A stretch of DNA of 64,000 bases from Chloroflexi bacterium TSY (GTDB taxonomy: Bacteria > Chloroflexota > Anaerolineae > Caldilineales > Caldilineaceae), in contig JAHBNG010000046.1 in the NCBI GenBank assembly GCA_019217005.1, positions 36,842 to 100,841 of the forward strand, written 5' to 3'. The notes under the pieces were generated by a model. The model did not search any database, was not told the DNA's origin, and saw nothing but the letters and a program-made list of their open reading frames with translations. The position numbers and the translations under genes are program-made. This document shows, piece by piece, positions 29,374 to 38,323 of the stretch; position 1 is the first letter of the stretch; the number at the start of each line of letters is the position of its first letter.

Positions 29374-29477
29374 CAGTAGCAGCAAAAGTCGGGTACAAAT
29401 TTTTCATGCAAACAGAGGGCTGCTCTAGGATTTCACCCCTTATGGTCATTTTTTGTACCCGACTTTTGCCGTAGCTG
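29374..29477. repeat. 104-bp mini-element derived from the 8-T IS
   Basis: Ends CAGTAGCAGCAAAAGTCGGG and CCCGACTTTTGCCGTAGCTG closely match the termini of the IS at 22618-24410. It is flanked by the same 8-T duplication (29366-29373 and 29478-29485). Internal sequence is unrelated and non-coding. It lies two bases before the ATG of the next gene, so it has replaced or displaced that gene's original leader. Confidence 0.88.
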
Positions 29478-29486
29478 TTTTTTTTG

Positions 29487-29885
29487 ATGATTGAGAACAC
29501 GGTTGCCAAGCAAATATTTCAATTTAGCCACAAATGGCTCCTATACAAAGCGATAAAGAGCGCTTATCGGATTTGGAAACAGCGGCACCCAACCTGGCGC
29601 GACGCGTGCTTTGATGAGCATTTCTTAACCCATAGCGCCTATTCCCATTTTGCAGAATACATACATGGAGAGAGCGAACTCAATGCCAAAATATTGGCGC
29701 GCATTTGGGTCGACCAGTTCCACTGCACCGCAGAGAAACAAGAGAAGTTTATGCGAGAAATTGAACCAATTGCAGCAGATTTTCTCTACTTATTCGACAC
29801 AGAGTTCGCCTATTTGGCCGGACGGCGCTCACCCGTATACGCGTTTCACCAACAGGAGATCGAAATCTGTCAGACTCATGTGTAG
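29487..29885 (+). CDS. Hypothetical protein, mostly helical
   Basis: 132 residues from the ATG at 29487. I do not recognise the family. Rich in aromatic and charged residues (FQFSHKWLLYKAIKSAYRIW, HFLTHSAYSHFAEYIHGE, FLYLFDTEFAYLAGR), with no signal peptide or membrane segment. The MITE directly upstream leaves no normal ribosome-binding site, so expression is doubtful. Confidence 0.5.
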   Translation: MIENTVAKQIFQFSHKWLLYKAIKSAYRIWKQRHPTWRDACFDEHFLTHSAYSHFAEYIHGESELNAKILARIWVDQFHCTAEKQEKFMREIEPIAADFLYLFDTEFAYLAGRRSPVYAFHQQEIEICQTHV

Positions 29886-30074
29886 TGTATTGCGGATGAC
29901 GTGTTGCGTGGATCGGTATAAAAAAGCTTTCAGCTAATCAGCCGTCAGCTAGGTCGAAGCGACTACTTCGTGTTTGGATACAGATGCGTAGCATACACAG
30001 CCAGAATCTGGTTCCATCTATTGGCTGATCTTATACTTTCCTAGACTCAGTCGATCCAAATTTAAGCGGAGGAG

Positions 30075-32199
30075 GCGTTCTCTATTACACGCAGTAGGCC
30101 AAAAAAGGGGTAAAATAGCCCTAGGAGGCCAAAATGAACCAAGAATTTAGCGCCGCAGTAACAGGATTCTGTGCCCATGTGAGAATGCTTTCTCCGCAAA
30201 GCGAAACTGTAAAACATTACGAAAGTGACCTAAATCAATTTGGCCAGGTGATAGAAAAAAGGCCAAGAGAGATAGGTCGCCAAGAGATAACGACGTTTGT
30301 AACGGCGCAACTCGAAGCGGGGATGAGCAGTGCGACGGTCAATCGCAGAGTGGCAACGTTGAGCCGATTTTTCGACTACTTGGCGGATGAGGCAGAAGAC
30401 GAAAGCTGGTCAAACCCGGTGGTGTGGCGTCTACACCGACTGGATACAGGTTGCCATCTTCCCAGAGATATAGCGGAACGCATCGTCCGCCAGTTATGGG
30501 GGAGCGTGAGTCAAGGTCAGATAAGAGACCAAGTGATGTTGGCCTTGATGCTCGACGTTGGCCTGCGGGTGGGCGAAGTGTCGAAACTAGAGATGGGCGA
30601 TATTGAAGCTGCCATAAATCCGGACGAACTGTGGTCACTGCGCGTACGCGGCAAAGGGAACAAAGAGCGTCGAGTCTGGTTGACGCCAGAAACCACAGCG
30701 CTGTTGGTGAGCTATATGGATGAGCGTCCTGATGCAGTCGATAGCCATCTGTTTCTGACTCGTCGTCACAAAGGCATCAGTGTCCGCGGAATCCAGGAGC
30801 GCCTCGATTATTACCGTCAGCAAGCCGGACTCTCCGAGAACGAGGTCTCCTGTCATCGCCTGCGCCATACTTTCGCCAGACGAATGGCAGAGTCGCGTAT
30901 GCCACTGCCTAGTCTCTCTCATTGGTTGGGTCACAGTCAATTGAAAACGACCCAGATTTACATCGATGGTGCCAATCCTGATATGCGAGCCGACTATGAA
31001 GCTGCTATGGAGCAGTTGTCTCGCCAAGCCGCATGCTCGGATATTGAAGGAACGACATCTGCAATAGAGACAGAGAATACTGTGCCTTCTGAACATCGCA
31101 CAGTGGAGCCAGCTGTTGGCATCTGTTTGTCCGCTGATGAGATCCGTCAACGTCTCACCTCATTGCCGCTCTGGCTTCATCAACCCATCATCTCATTACT
31201 TCTCCACCAGCAATTACGCTGGAAAGCCCTCTATCGGCGGGAACGAGCCCTTCAGTGGCTTGGCGAACTCCAACGCGGTTGGCAATGGATGCTCGACCAG
31301 CGCATGCTCTCCAGCTTATCCGAACTAAGACGGCGCGATCTCCAAGACTACATCACCCACCTATGTGACTTAGAGTATTCCGTCCATACCATCAATCATT
31401 TTATTTGTACCCTCAAGTGTTTTCTGCATTTTGCTGAAGAATGTGGCCAGTCGATCGCTCCGGCTTTATATCGCATTCAACGTCTCAAACGACCCACTAC
31501 CTTACCTCGTCCGTTGCGCCAGCATGAATTTGCTCAACTTGAACAGTTCGTCTTAAACTCAACGGCTCAGAGCCTTTCTCCTTCCGACCTCCTTGACCGT
31601 GCTTGGTTTCTTATTCTGGTTGATGCTGGGCTACGTATGGGCGAAGTGCAAGCTCTGCTCGTTTCTGACTGGAATTCGGATACACAGACTCTGCTCGTTC
31701 GAGATGCCAAATCCCATCGTGACCGTCGGTTGCCTGTTACCCAACGCACTGCTCTTGCCATCGATGCCCATCTGCAACATCGCACCGATGACCTGGCTAC
31801 TCATTCCCCGCTTTTACTACGCGATGGCTTACCTCTTCGAGCCAATTATGTGCGCAACCATCTTCATGCCTTTGCCGCCCAAGCTAACTTAGAGGGCGTC
31901 ACTCCTCATCGCTTGCGCCATACCTTTGCCACCCGTTTGCTCAACAGTGGCCTTATGCCCATCACTACCTTGCAGAAACTCATGGGGCACACTCATATCG
32001 ATATCACCATGCTTTATGCACAGCTCTACGATGAAACCATTCAGCAGCATTATTTAGCCGCTATGGCTTCACATTCTGTTTACGCTATCCCTGAACCTGA
32101 CCCCGCTATTTGGGGTCCCACTTTGGAGAATGCCTTTGAATCAACTTTTCAACAGCAACCACTTTAACTTTTATGTCTACTGCGTGTAATAGAGAATGC
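30075..32199 (+). mobile_element. Putative tyrosine-recombinase transposon with 23-bp inverted repeats
   Basis: 2125-bp unit bounded by 23-bp inverted repeats (30075-30097 and 32177-32199) with one mismatch; the shared core includes TTCTCTATTACACGCAGTAG. The only gene inside is the dual recombinase. Flanks show no target duplication, as expected for tyrosine recombinases, which cut and rejoin without gap filling. Status as a mobile unit is inferred from the repeats and gene content. Confidence 0.65.
30134..32167 (+). CDS. Dual tyrosine recombinase (two fused integrase modules)
   Basis: 677 residues; ATG at 30134 after AGGAGG. Two complete integrase modules lie in one chain. Module 1: SAM-like core-binding domain (about 1-95), then a catalytic domain with Arg145 (VGLRVGEV), the beta-hairpin Lys region RGKGNKERR, His241/Arg244 (CHRLRHTFA), His267 (LGHSQ) and Tyr276. 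Module 2: core-binding (about 345-445), Arg501 (AGLRMGEV), KSHRDRRLP, His592/Arg595 (PHRLRHTFA), His619 (MGHTH) and Tyr628. Both keep all catalytic residues. Integrases are normally about 300-400 residues with one module. Enzymes such as XerC/XerD or Tn554 TnpA/TnpB act as pairs, and this looks like a covalent version. Confidence 0.92.
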   Translation: MNQEFSAAVTGFCAHVRMLSPQSETVKHYESDLNQFGQVIEKRPREIGRQEITTFVTAQLEAGMSSATVNRRVATLSRFFDYLADEAEDESWSNPVVWRLHRLDTGCHLPRDIAERIVRQLWGSVSQGQIRDQVMLALMLDVGLRVGEVSKLEMGDIEAAINPDELWSLRVRGKGNKERRVWLTPETTALLVSYMDERPDAVDSHLFLTRRHKGISVRGIQERLDYYRQQAGLSENEVSCHRLRHTFARRMAESRMPLPSLSHWLGHSQLKTTQIYIDGANPDMRADYEAAMEQLSRQAACSDIEGTTSAIETENTVPSEHRTVEPAVGICLSADEIRQRLTSLPLWLHQPIISLLLHQQLRWKALYRRERALQWLGELQRGWQWMLDQRMLSSLSELRRRDLQDYITHLCDLEYSVHTINHFICTLKCFLHFAEECGQSIAPALYRIQRLKRPTTLPRPLRQHEFAQLEQFVLNSTAQSLSPSDLLDRAWFLILVDAGLRMGEVQALLVSDWNSDTQTLLVRDAKSHRDRRLPVTQRTALAIDAHLQHRTDDLATHSPLLLRDGLPLRANYVRNHLHAFAAQANLEGVTPHRLRHTFATRLLNSGLMPITTLQKLMGHTHIDITMLYAQLYDETIQQHYLAAMASHSVYAIPEPDPAIWGPTLENAFESTFQQQPL

Positions 32200-32443
32200 T
32201 TACTCTGCAGTGAATGGATATATTTAACTATTCCAATTAGGACAACGTAGGATATGAATTAATGCAGATTGAAACGGATTCGAAAAGGGCGTTTTATGTT
32301 TTCGGCCCACTATCAATGAGAACTTGAAAAAGGGCATCTGTCATCGTTTCGGCCAGATAGCGAAGTTTACTCATGCGTGACGCGGAACAAACAAGCTGTT
32401 TGTTCTATAATTGGCCGCAACGATGACCAAGGTCTGAAAAAGA

Positions 32444-32680
32444 TTAAGCTGCCAAATCAAGCGCACGAGCGATTCGCTGGTCTTGACCCAGAGCCACAGA
32501 GGAGGATGAGGAAACGATCACGTTGCGGAGCTCTTGTAAACTTGCTTGAACCTGAGAACTTTCTTCATCAAATTGATAACCACCACCGCGAGCTGCGCCA
32601 GAAACGGCACATGCACAGATCACCAAGGTTGTTGGAATGAGACTGCTGAGGAACATTACCAAAACGATTGCGCTAAACAT
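32444..32680 (-). CDS. Small exported or membrane-anchored protein
   Basis: About 78 residues from the ATG at 32680 (AGGAG eight bases upstream; an in-frame ATG at 32698 lacks one). A hydrophobic N-terminus (MFSAIVLVMFLSSLIPTTLV) then a CAC pair, a Gly-rich turn and an acidic C-terminal half. No recognised family. Its upstream region contains an 80-base element also found before the membrane-protein gene at 56611. Confidence 0.5.
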   Translation of the reverse strand: MFSAIVLVMFLSSLIPTTLVICACAVSGAARGGGYQFDEESSQVQASLQELRNVIVSSSSSVALGQDQRIARALDLAA

Positions 32681-32714
32681 GCGATTGACTCCTGTCATTT
32701 GACTCTCTTTTTTC

Positions 32715-32794
32715 GAGTGTGTACCACAAAGCGTGAAAATGAACTCTGTTCAGTCAGAGAACCGCCGCATTTACAAACCTTGGGGGACACGCCC
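32715..32794 (-). promoter_or_regulatory. Conserved ~80-base upstream element, copy B
   Basis: Read on the minus strand it matches 56508-56590 in order: GGGCGTGT, TGTAAATGC, TTCTCTGACTGA, CATTT-CAC, TTGTGGTACACACTC. The copies differ at many other positions, so it is conserved rather than recently duplicated. It lies about 17-35 bases before the start of the small membrane-protein gene. Likely a promoter with operator or a structured leader. Confidence 0.6.
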
Positions 32795-33106
32795 CTTTTT
32801 TCTCGTAGAGTAAACGTCGATTTGCCTGCATTGAGAGAGCATCAATTCTTGATTTATGCGAATACTATACGGGATACACACGACAAGAGTACGACACGGT
32901 ATCTGGCGCAGTGCGACAAGAGTGCGACATCATCGCATCAAGCGGGGTTGGTCACAGACCAAATCAAACGCGTTGTGAACAAAAAAATCAATCTGCGGAT
33001 TTGTATCAACTCGATGAATGCCTGTTGAACTGAGTTGCAAAGCGAGGGGTGCGTGGATCAAATAAAGAGTGTCGAGGTCGGGTGAGAGTGAAGGAGTAAC
33101 AAGAAC
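32795..33106. other. Intergenic, no gene seen
   Basis: Contains two CGACAAGAGT(A/G)CGACA repeats at about 32880-32930. No supported reading frame, hairpin terminator or RNA gene. Confidence 0.4.
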
Positions 33107-34712
33107 TTAGAATTGAACATCCGTCGTCCCAACGAGATTCCCTTTCCGATCAAACAACTCTGACCGAATCGACTCTGGTGTAACCGTCACACGAGTAAAG
33201 CAGTCGATTGCTCGAACCGGTGTCAGGGATTGTACGTGATAAGCGCCAGCGGAGATTTGCCCCTCTTCACTCCAAACGTCTAATGGACCCTCCGATTGAA
33301 GAATTTCACCAAACTCTAACAACGGGAATGGCCAGAAAAAGGGTGTGGAGATGATTGAGATGATTTTGAAGTCTGGATCGTGTCGATGCGTCAATTCCGC
33401 CGCGGTTGACTTATGAATATCTCCCGAGAAAAAGACGACACGTCGGATCTGGTTGATGTGGATGTACTCCAAGATCTCCGTTCGTTGGCGCAAGAATCCG
33501 TGCCATTTATCGGCATTGCGGCGGCGAAAATCGGGGAAAAAGGGCACTGATGAGCCAATCAACTTAACCCGTCCAGACTCATCACTCAACCACTTTTTCA
33601 GCGCCTCCATTTGAACTTCATTGATCATCTGGCGCTCTTCTTCGTCCTCGCTCAATTGACGTTCTGTGCGCACATCCATCATGAAAAAGTCACAACAGCC
33701 GTTGCTGAAGGTGTACCAGAGCTTGTCCGGTACACCCGTAATGCCGTTGTCCGCGATCTGATACAAGGGGCTATGACTTAGTTGATAGGTGAGCAGGGCG
33801 TGAATGGCAACGGGAAATTTTGTGACCCGATCCCGTGCCGAAGCACGACGAGGCCAATTGTCCTCAATTTCGTGATCATCGAGCATCATGTAGGTGGGGA
33901 GTTGGCTCATTAAACGACGGATGTGGGGTTGTGAAAAGACATCACGGTAGCGGGCGTTATATTCGTCAAGCCAGCGGTCAGGGGCAAGTATGAGCAGATC
34001 GTCTGCATAGATCTGATCGCCCAGCATGAGCATCAAGTCCAGTGACTCTTTATTTTCGATCTGCTCTAGAATCGAACGAAAGGTCTTGTCTCCGCGATCC
34101 TCAAACCATAGACCGCCAAAGAGTTTTAAGAGATAGCGACAGGAGCCAAAGACAAATCGTCTGGGCGTATCGATTCCTTCAGCAGCGGTGTGAAATTGGT
34201 GACGCTCAATGGTTGACCAATCGAGATCTGATGCGACAGGCAGCTCTGCCGCACTCGATTCATTTCTATCTTGAGAAAGCCATCCCATCTGGTATTCATA
34301 GGATTGCTCAGGTTTGAGCTCGTGAAAGATGGTCACCCCCGTCATGTCGAAATTGGGGTTGAACCGAAAGAATTGGGGACGTCGATAGCGAGATGAACGA
34401 ACTGTGCGGATGCGCGCAACCCCTATACGTGGACAAATCGTGTCACCATCATGTTCAAATTGGCCGCGGCCCCAAACGCGCGCATAATTACCAGTTGTTT
34501 CGGGGTGGTTCAGAATTAGGTTTACACTTTTGATACATAGACAAAAATCTATATGAGGTCATTTTCTGCCTGAGCATGGCTCAAATTAGAAAATATAAAC
34601 ATCTTTTCTCTTTGCAAAAATGTAAACCTAATTGTCCGCCTAAAATGAACCACCCCGTTGTTTCGCCCAAAATCGGGCCAACTGTTAATGGGTGAACTTT
34701 GACCACGCCCAA
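33107..34712 (-). pseudogene. PhoD-like alkaline phosphatase/phosphodiesterase, split by a MITE
   Basis: A 412-codon frame from 34345 to 33107 carries the PhoD metallophosphatase blocks FVFGSCRYL, MLGDQIYADD, YMMLDDHEIEDNW, MMDVRTERQ and FFSGDIHKS. The frame is open upstream to the MITE at 34502-34656. Deleting the MITE plus one 8-bp duplication continues it as HPLTVGPILGETTGNYARVW back to a TTG at 34712, three bases after the stop of the upstream isomerase gene. The 163-bp insertion shifts the frame, so the N-terminal domain is lost unless translation starts inside. PhoD enzymes hydrolyse phosphoesters, usually after Tat export; no signal peptide is seen, so this one may be cytoplasmic. Confidence 0.82.
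34502..34656. repeat. MITE family 1, copy d (complete)
   Basis: 155 bp, GGGGTGGTTCA...TGAACCACCCC, with a perfect 8-bp target duplication GTTGTTTC (34494-34501 and 34657-34664). Same subtype as b and e. It interrupts the 5' part of the PhoD-like gene. Confidence 0.95.
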
Positions 34713-34715
34713 TCT

Positions 34716-35711
34716 CTACTCCCCAATTCCCAAAATCTCCCGGCAATAACGCACGCTTTGCTCCACTTTTTGTCGCTGTTGCGCAGCGAGCGCCACTTTG
34801 ATTTCTGGTGTAAAGTGTCCCCAATCAGCTGTCAGGGTTGGTTCTGTGTGCGGCATTCCCTGGTGAACAAGGACTAGAAATTGAGCAAATTCGCCAGCAG
34901 GCATTTCTTGGTAGGCTGTCCAGAAGTCTGGCTCCAAATAGTTGAGCACTTTCGGAGCGAGAGAACCAATGATCTCGATGGTAAATATGGTATTGGGACA
35001 CTCAGAGATGTAGCGACGCGACCAGGCTTCGATGCCGATGGTTCCTTCTCCCATTGCAACCCACTGTGCAGCAGCACCGCGCGGGTGCGGCCACACAGCT
35101 GTGTCTCGAATATGGCTCATCAAGACATAAGGTGCAACATGATCGAGCGTGACAAATGGACTTTCCGCCACCCAAAGCGGGTTCCCTGAATCGATGCACA
35201 CGCCCACAAAATCGGTCCCTGCTGCTTCGACCAAGGCTTTGAGTTCACAACCGAGCATGTCACCGGCATGATTTTCTACAGCAATCTTGATGCCGAGGTC
35301 CATGGCCTGTTCACGCACAGCCTGGCAGGTGGCAACAGTGTTCTGGATATGCTCGGATAGGGGAATTTCTGTGCTGCGATCAGCGTTTGTTCCCAGCAAT
35401 GCCCGCAAGTTTGGCGAACCGAGCGTATGGGCTACACCTAGCATTTCGCTAAGTTGTTCGACGGCGGTTCCACGTTCATCGGAGAAGCGAGTGGAGGTTG
35501 GACAGATTGAGTCGATCCCGACCTCGATCACCAACCCCAGGTCATCTGCTTTCGCTTTGACGCTTCGCAGATATGCATCATCTAGTGACTCGAAAAAGGT
35601 GGGGTCGGGAAACATGACCGAGTTTAAGCCAATCTTGGCTGCATACTCTAAATATTCAATTGCGCTCCATTCGTTGAAGCGTAAGCTAAAGACATCAGCA
35701 CCGATTTTCAT
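34716..35711 (-). CDS. Sugar phosphate isomerase/epimerase (xylose isomerase-like TIM barrel)
   Basis: 331 residues, ATG at 35711. TIM-barrel AP-endonuclease-2 fold: LVIEVGIDSICP, IKIAVENHAGDM, VGVCIDSGNPLWV, HIRDTAVWPHPRG and FTIEIIGSL, giving the Glu/Asp/His metal ligands typical of hexulose epimerases and inosose-type dehydratases. The substrate is unknown. First gene of a short run with the PhoD-like gene, and close to two oxidoreductases and another isomerase, which fits sugar or polyol catabolism. Confidence 0.85.
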   Translation of the reverse strand: MKIGADVFSLRFNEWSAIEYLEYAAKIGLNSVMFPDPTFFESLDDAYLRSVKAKADDLGLVIEVGIDSICPTSTRFSDERGTAVEQLSEMLGVAHTLGSPNLRALLGTNADRSTEIPLSEHIQNTVATCQAVREQAMDLGIKIAVENHAGDMLGCELKALVEAAGTDFVGVCIDSGNPLWVAESPFVTLDHVAPYVLMSHIRDTAVWPHPRGAAAQWVAMGEGTIGIEAWSRRYISECPNTIFTIEIIGSLAPKVLNYLEPDFWTAYQEMPAGEFAQFLVLVHQGMPHTEPTLTADWGHFTPEIKVALAAQQRQKVEQSVRYCREILGIGE

Positions 35712-35982
35712 TGTTTCTTCCTTTAATGCTTATCCGAAAAGCCCTGTGACGATGGATTGTTACTCGAGAAGCTGGTCGGACTCACAACCACTTTTCGGAT
35801 AGGTACTTATTCTATTCGGTAATACTATCGTGTTATTGAAAGTATGCGAGATTAGCCAGTCATATCGTAGGTCACACACCCTTGTGTGACGAGCGTCATG
35901 AACCCCAGATTATTACTTGAAACGGGTCGCTCTCTCGATTGTTTGTCCCGCCAGAGACGGGACCTACGGTAACGTGGACCGG
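35712..35982. other. Intergenic with three hairpins
   Basis: TTATCCGAAAAG (35730-35741) pairs with CTTTTCGGATA (35791-35801). GTCACACA/TGTGTGAC forms a tight hairpin at 35871-35890. GTCCCG/CGGGAC forms another at 35945-35963. One of them probably terminates the upstream minus-strand oxidoreductase gene. No reading frame is supported. Confidence 0.55.
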
Positions 35983-37051
35983 TCACCCATTACTTTCGTC
36001 TTTCTCCTCAATGACCAAATCACCGGACTCAATCATTGCGTGTAGTGGTGAGTCCTCGATATCAAGCGGCAGATCGATGCGCGCGCGGCGACGGCTGGAT
36101 TCATAGGTGGCGAAGATCAACTCGGTTGCTTGTAACGCTTTGCGTCCCGATAGCTCTGGTTCACGGCCTGTTTTGAGAGCATCAATGAGGTCATGGACAC
36201 CCTTTGCAACGCTCTCCATCCCATGGATACCACCCTCTATCTCAACTGGCGCCCACTGCGTTTCCCCTTTGCCCCACAGACGAATGGGTTCTTCCTGGCT
36301 GACATCGACTTCGATCGTGCCATCCGTCCCGACGATGCGGTTCAGCATGGATTGCTCAGACCCGTGCCCCGTGAATAGCAATCCGTGAACACCATTCTGG
36401 AAGCGAAAATGGCTCAAACCATGCCCCTCTAATGTGACACCGAAAACGACGCGATGATCGCGTGTATCAAGCTGTCCGATCACCCATTCGACGGGTGTTT
36501 CGTTGTTGTACATAAAGATCATGTCAAACCAATGGGTACCCCAATCGAAGAGATCTGGACAGTTTCCCTCCAGCCGCATCAAGTCACCAATCGCACCGGC
36601 ATCGATCAGCTCTTTGGCCTTGCGAAAGGGCGAAGCGAAGCGACGTTGATGATTGAAAGTGAGTTGTGTACCCTGTCTCTCACAAACGTCCACCATGCGT
36701 TTACATTCCCCAAAGGTGGGAGCCATCGGTTTTTCGCTGTGGATCGCCTTGACGCCAGCTTCGGCTGCGGCGATCACCATCTCGGCATGTAAATGGGGCC
36801 AAGTGCTGATGCTGACGATATCGAGATCTTCCTTCGCCAGCATTTCGTGGTAATCTTCGTAAAGGCGATCGCCACCGTTGCGCTCCTGAAAAGCCCGGGC
36901 GTTGTCCAGGTTAAATGTCCGCCAGTGCAACAATTTCGGCATCTGGTGAGGTCTTATATCCTTCAGCATGAGCATTTGACATGCCAAATCCCGTGGCACC
37001 TTCAGATTTCCAAGGGCGGCCACAACCAATGATTCCGACTTGATAGGTCAT
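35983..37051 (-). pseudogene. Gfo/Idh/MocA oxidoreductase, one-base frameshift
   Basis: Natural start at 37051: MTYQVGIIGCGRPWKSEGAT, a Rossmann GxGxxx start. The frame ends at EIVALADI-stop. The continuation INLDNARAFQERNGG is in the next frame and runs to 35983. One extra A in the AAA at 36913-36915 accounts for the break. The rest is intact, with EKPMAP (the conserved EKP) and a C-terminal barrel. These enzymes oxidise or reduce sugars and inositols with NAD(P). The lesion may be a real mutation or a sequencing error. Confidence 0.85.
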
Positions 37052-37115
37052 TTTGGGTTTACTCCGTCGATGGATGAGTCATTTGTGGTTTGTCAGTTGA
37101 GAAGAGCCAAAGGGG

Positions 37116-38306
37116 TCATCGTCCGATTACAATATCTCCTTCGCTCAATCCTTCCAGAATTTCGATCTGGCCTTCGCTTTCTAAACCAGTTCTGACATCA
37201 ATGCGACGCTGGCGGTCACCATCTTGCAATACCACAAAGCTACGACCAGCGAAACGGCGCACAGCAGGATCGGGCAAAAGCAAAGTGTCTTCATGAATCG
37301 ACGCGATTGCATTCATCGTCACCCAATCGCCTATGATCAGAGGCGGATGATCGTTGGATAATGCAAGATGAACAGCTGCTGGAAATTCGGGGCGGAATTC
37401 ATCACCTTCGAGCGCTGTTGGCAGCTTGACCACTTCTACCTCAAATGGGTCACCCTTTTCCCAGCGATAGGTCGCCTCGATGACTCGGCCAATCTCCAAT
37501 TCGTTGACGCGTGGTTCGCCTCCGTCGACGATGATCGCCAGCGGTTCAGATTTTGCTACCACAATGAAAGTCGTGTATGCCGGCACCGGATCGCGCGGCT
37601 TGGGGCGTTCGGCGAAGCCACGCATATCGGTCAGGCCAATGCCAATGACCACAATGTGACCCGCAAATGGCGCGCGGAGGCGACGTTCTTCAACCTGCCG
37701 TTCGAGTGCTTCAACAGCTAATTGTGCTTTGGTGACAGCCCGTTCAAGTGTTGGATCAAGATTGGCCTCGATTTCTTCGAGCGTTACTTGGGCCAATTCA
37801 ACTTCGATTTCCCGCAGCGGGACCATCGATTGGTTGCCGGATTCCTCTGTTGTTTGGGTGGCCTCTTCCAAGAGCAACTCGGCCTTGCGCAGTTCAAGTT
37901 CGGCACGCCTGCGGTCAAACCGCAATGATCTATCGTGTAGCGCCAATGCATCTTGGGCCTGTTCCAATGTTAATTGTGCCTGCTCATACGCCTCCAAGAG
38001 ATCTGGCATGTCCAACTCAGCCAACAGCTCGCCTTCCTCCACTGGATCACCTTCCTCTACATAGAGAATTGCCAGTTCTCCATCGACGCGAAATCCAAGC
38101 GGCTCCCAGATAACAGGCACAACTTGCCCGTTCAGCCGAAACTGATCCACCATTGTGCCGCGTTGCACCGTGTAGGTCTCTTGAACAGTTGAGGCAGGTG
38201 TTGGCCAGGGGGTGGGCGTTGGGAGGGCGCGCGCGGGTGCAAAGCAAGCGATGAGTGTAAAGACAACTGAAATGTAAAGTAAAAAGCGAATCACGACGAT
38301 GCCCAT
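37116..38306 (-). CDS. Efflux-type membrane fusion (adaptor) lipoprotein
   Basis: 396 residues. Signal peptide with lipobox VFTLIAC (Cys21), then a Pro/Thr linker. Two half-lipoyl motifs (LFRVDGELAILYVEEGDPVEEG and RLRAPFAGHIVVIGIG, each within family pattern) flank a long coiled-coil hairpin (about residues 105-205, rich in Glu/Leu/Gln). Beta-barrel and C-terminal domains follow (ILEGLSEGDIVIGR). Adaptors of this type pair with MacB-like ABC or RND pumps, but no permease gene is next to it. It starts 18 bases after the oxidoreductase gene upstream on the same strand. Confidence 0.85.
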   Translation of the reverse strand: MGIVVIRFLLYISVVFTLIACFAPARALPTPTPWPTPASTVQETYTVQRGTMVDQFRLNGQVVPVIWEPLGFRVDGELAILYVEEGDPVEEGELLAELDMPDLLEAYEQAQLTLEQAQDALALHDRSLRFDRRRAELELRKAELLLEEATQTTEESGNQSMVPLREIEVELAQVTLEEIEANLDPTLERAVTKAQLAVEALERQVEERRLRAPFAGHIVVIGIGLTDMRGFAERPKPRDPVPAYTTFIVVAKSEPLAIIVDGGEPRVNELEIGRVIEATYRWEKGDPFEVEVVKLPTALEGDEFRPEFPAAVHLALSNDHPPLIIGDWVTMNAIASIHEDTLLLPDPAVRRFAGRSFVVLQDGDRQRRIDVRTGLESEGQIEILEGLSEGDIVIGR

Positions 38307-38323
38307 CTGAAATTGTCTATAAA

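Noticed and set aside
30134..32167. Prophage or integrative element boundary marked by an integrase
   Set aside because: No phage or conjugation genes on either side and no tRNA attachment site; the inverted repeats enclose only the recombinase gene.
37722..38192. Several plus-strand reading frames over the adaptor gene
   Set aside because: They are antisense shadows of the adaptor's long coiled-coil coding region, with no ribosome-binding sites or family motifs.
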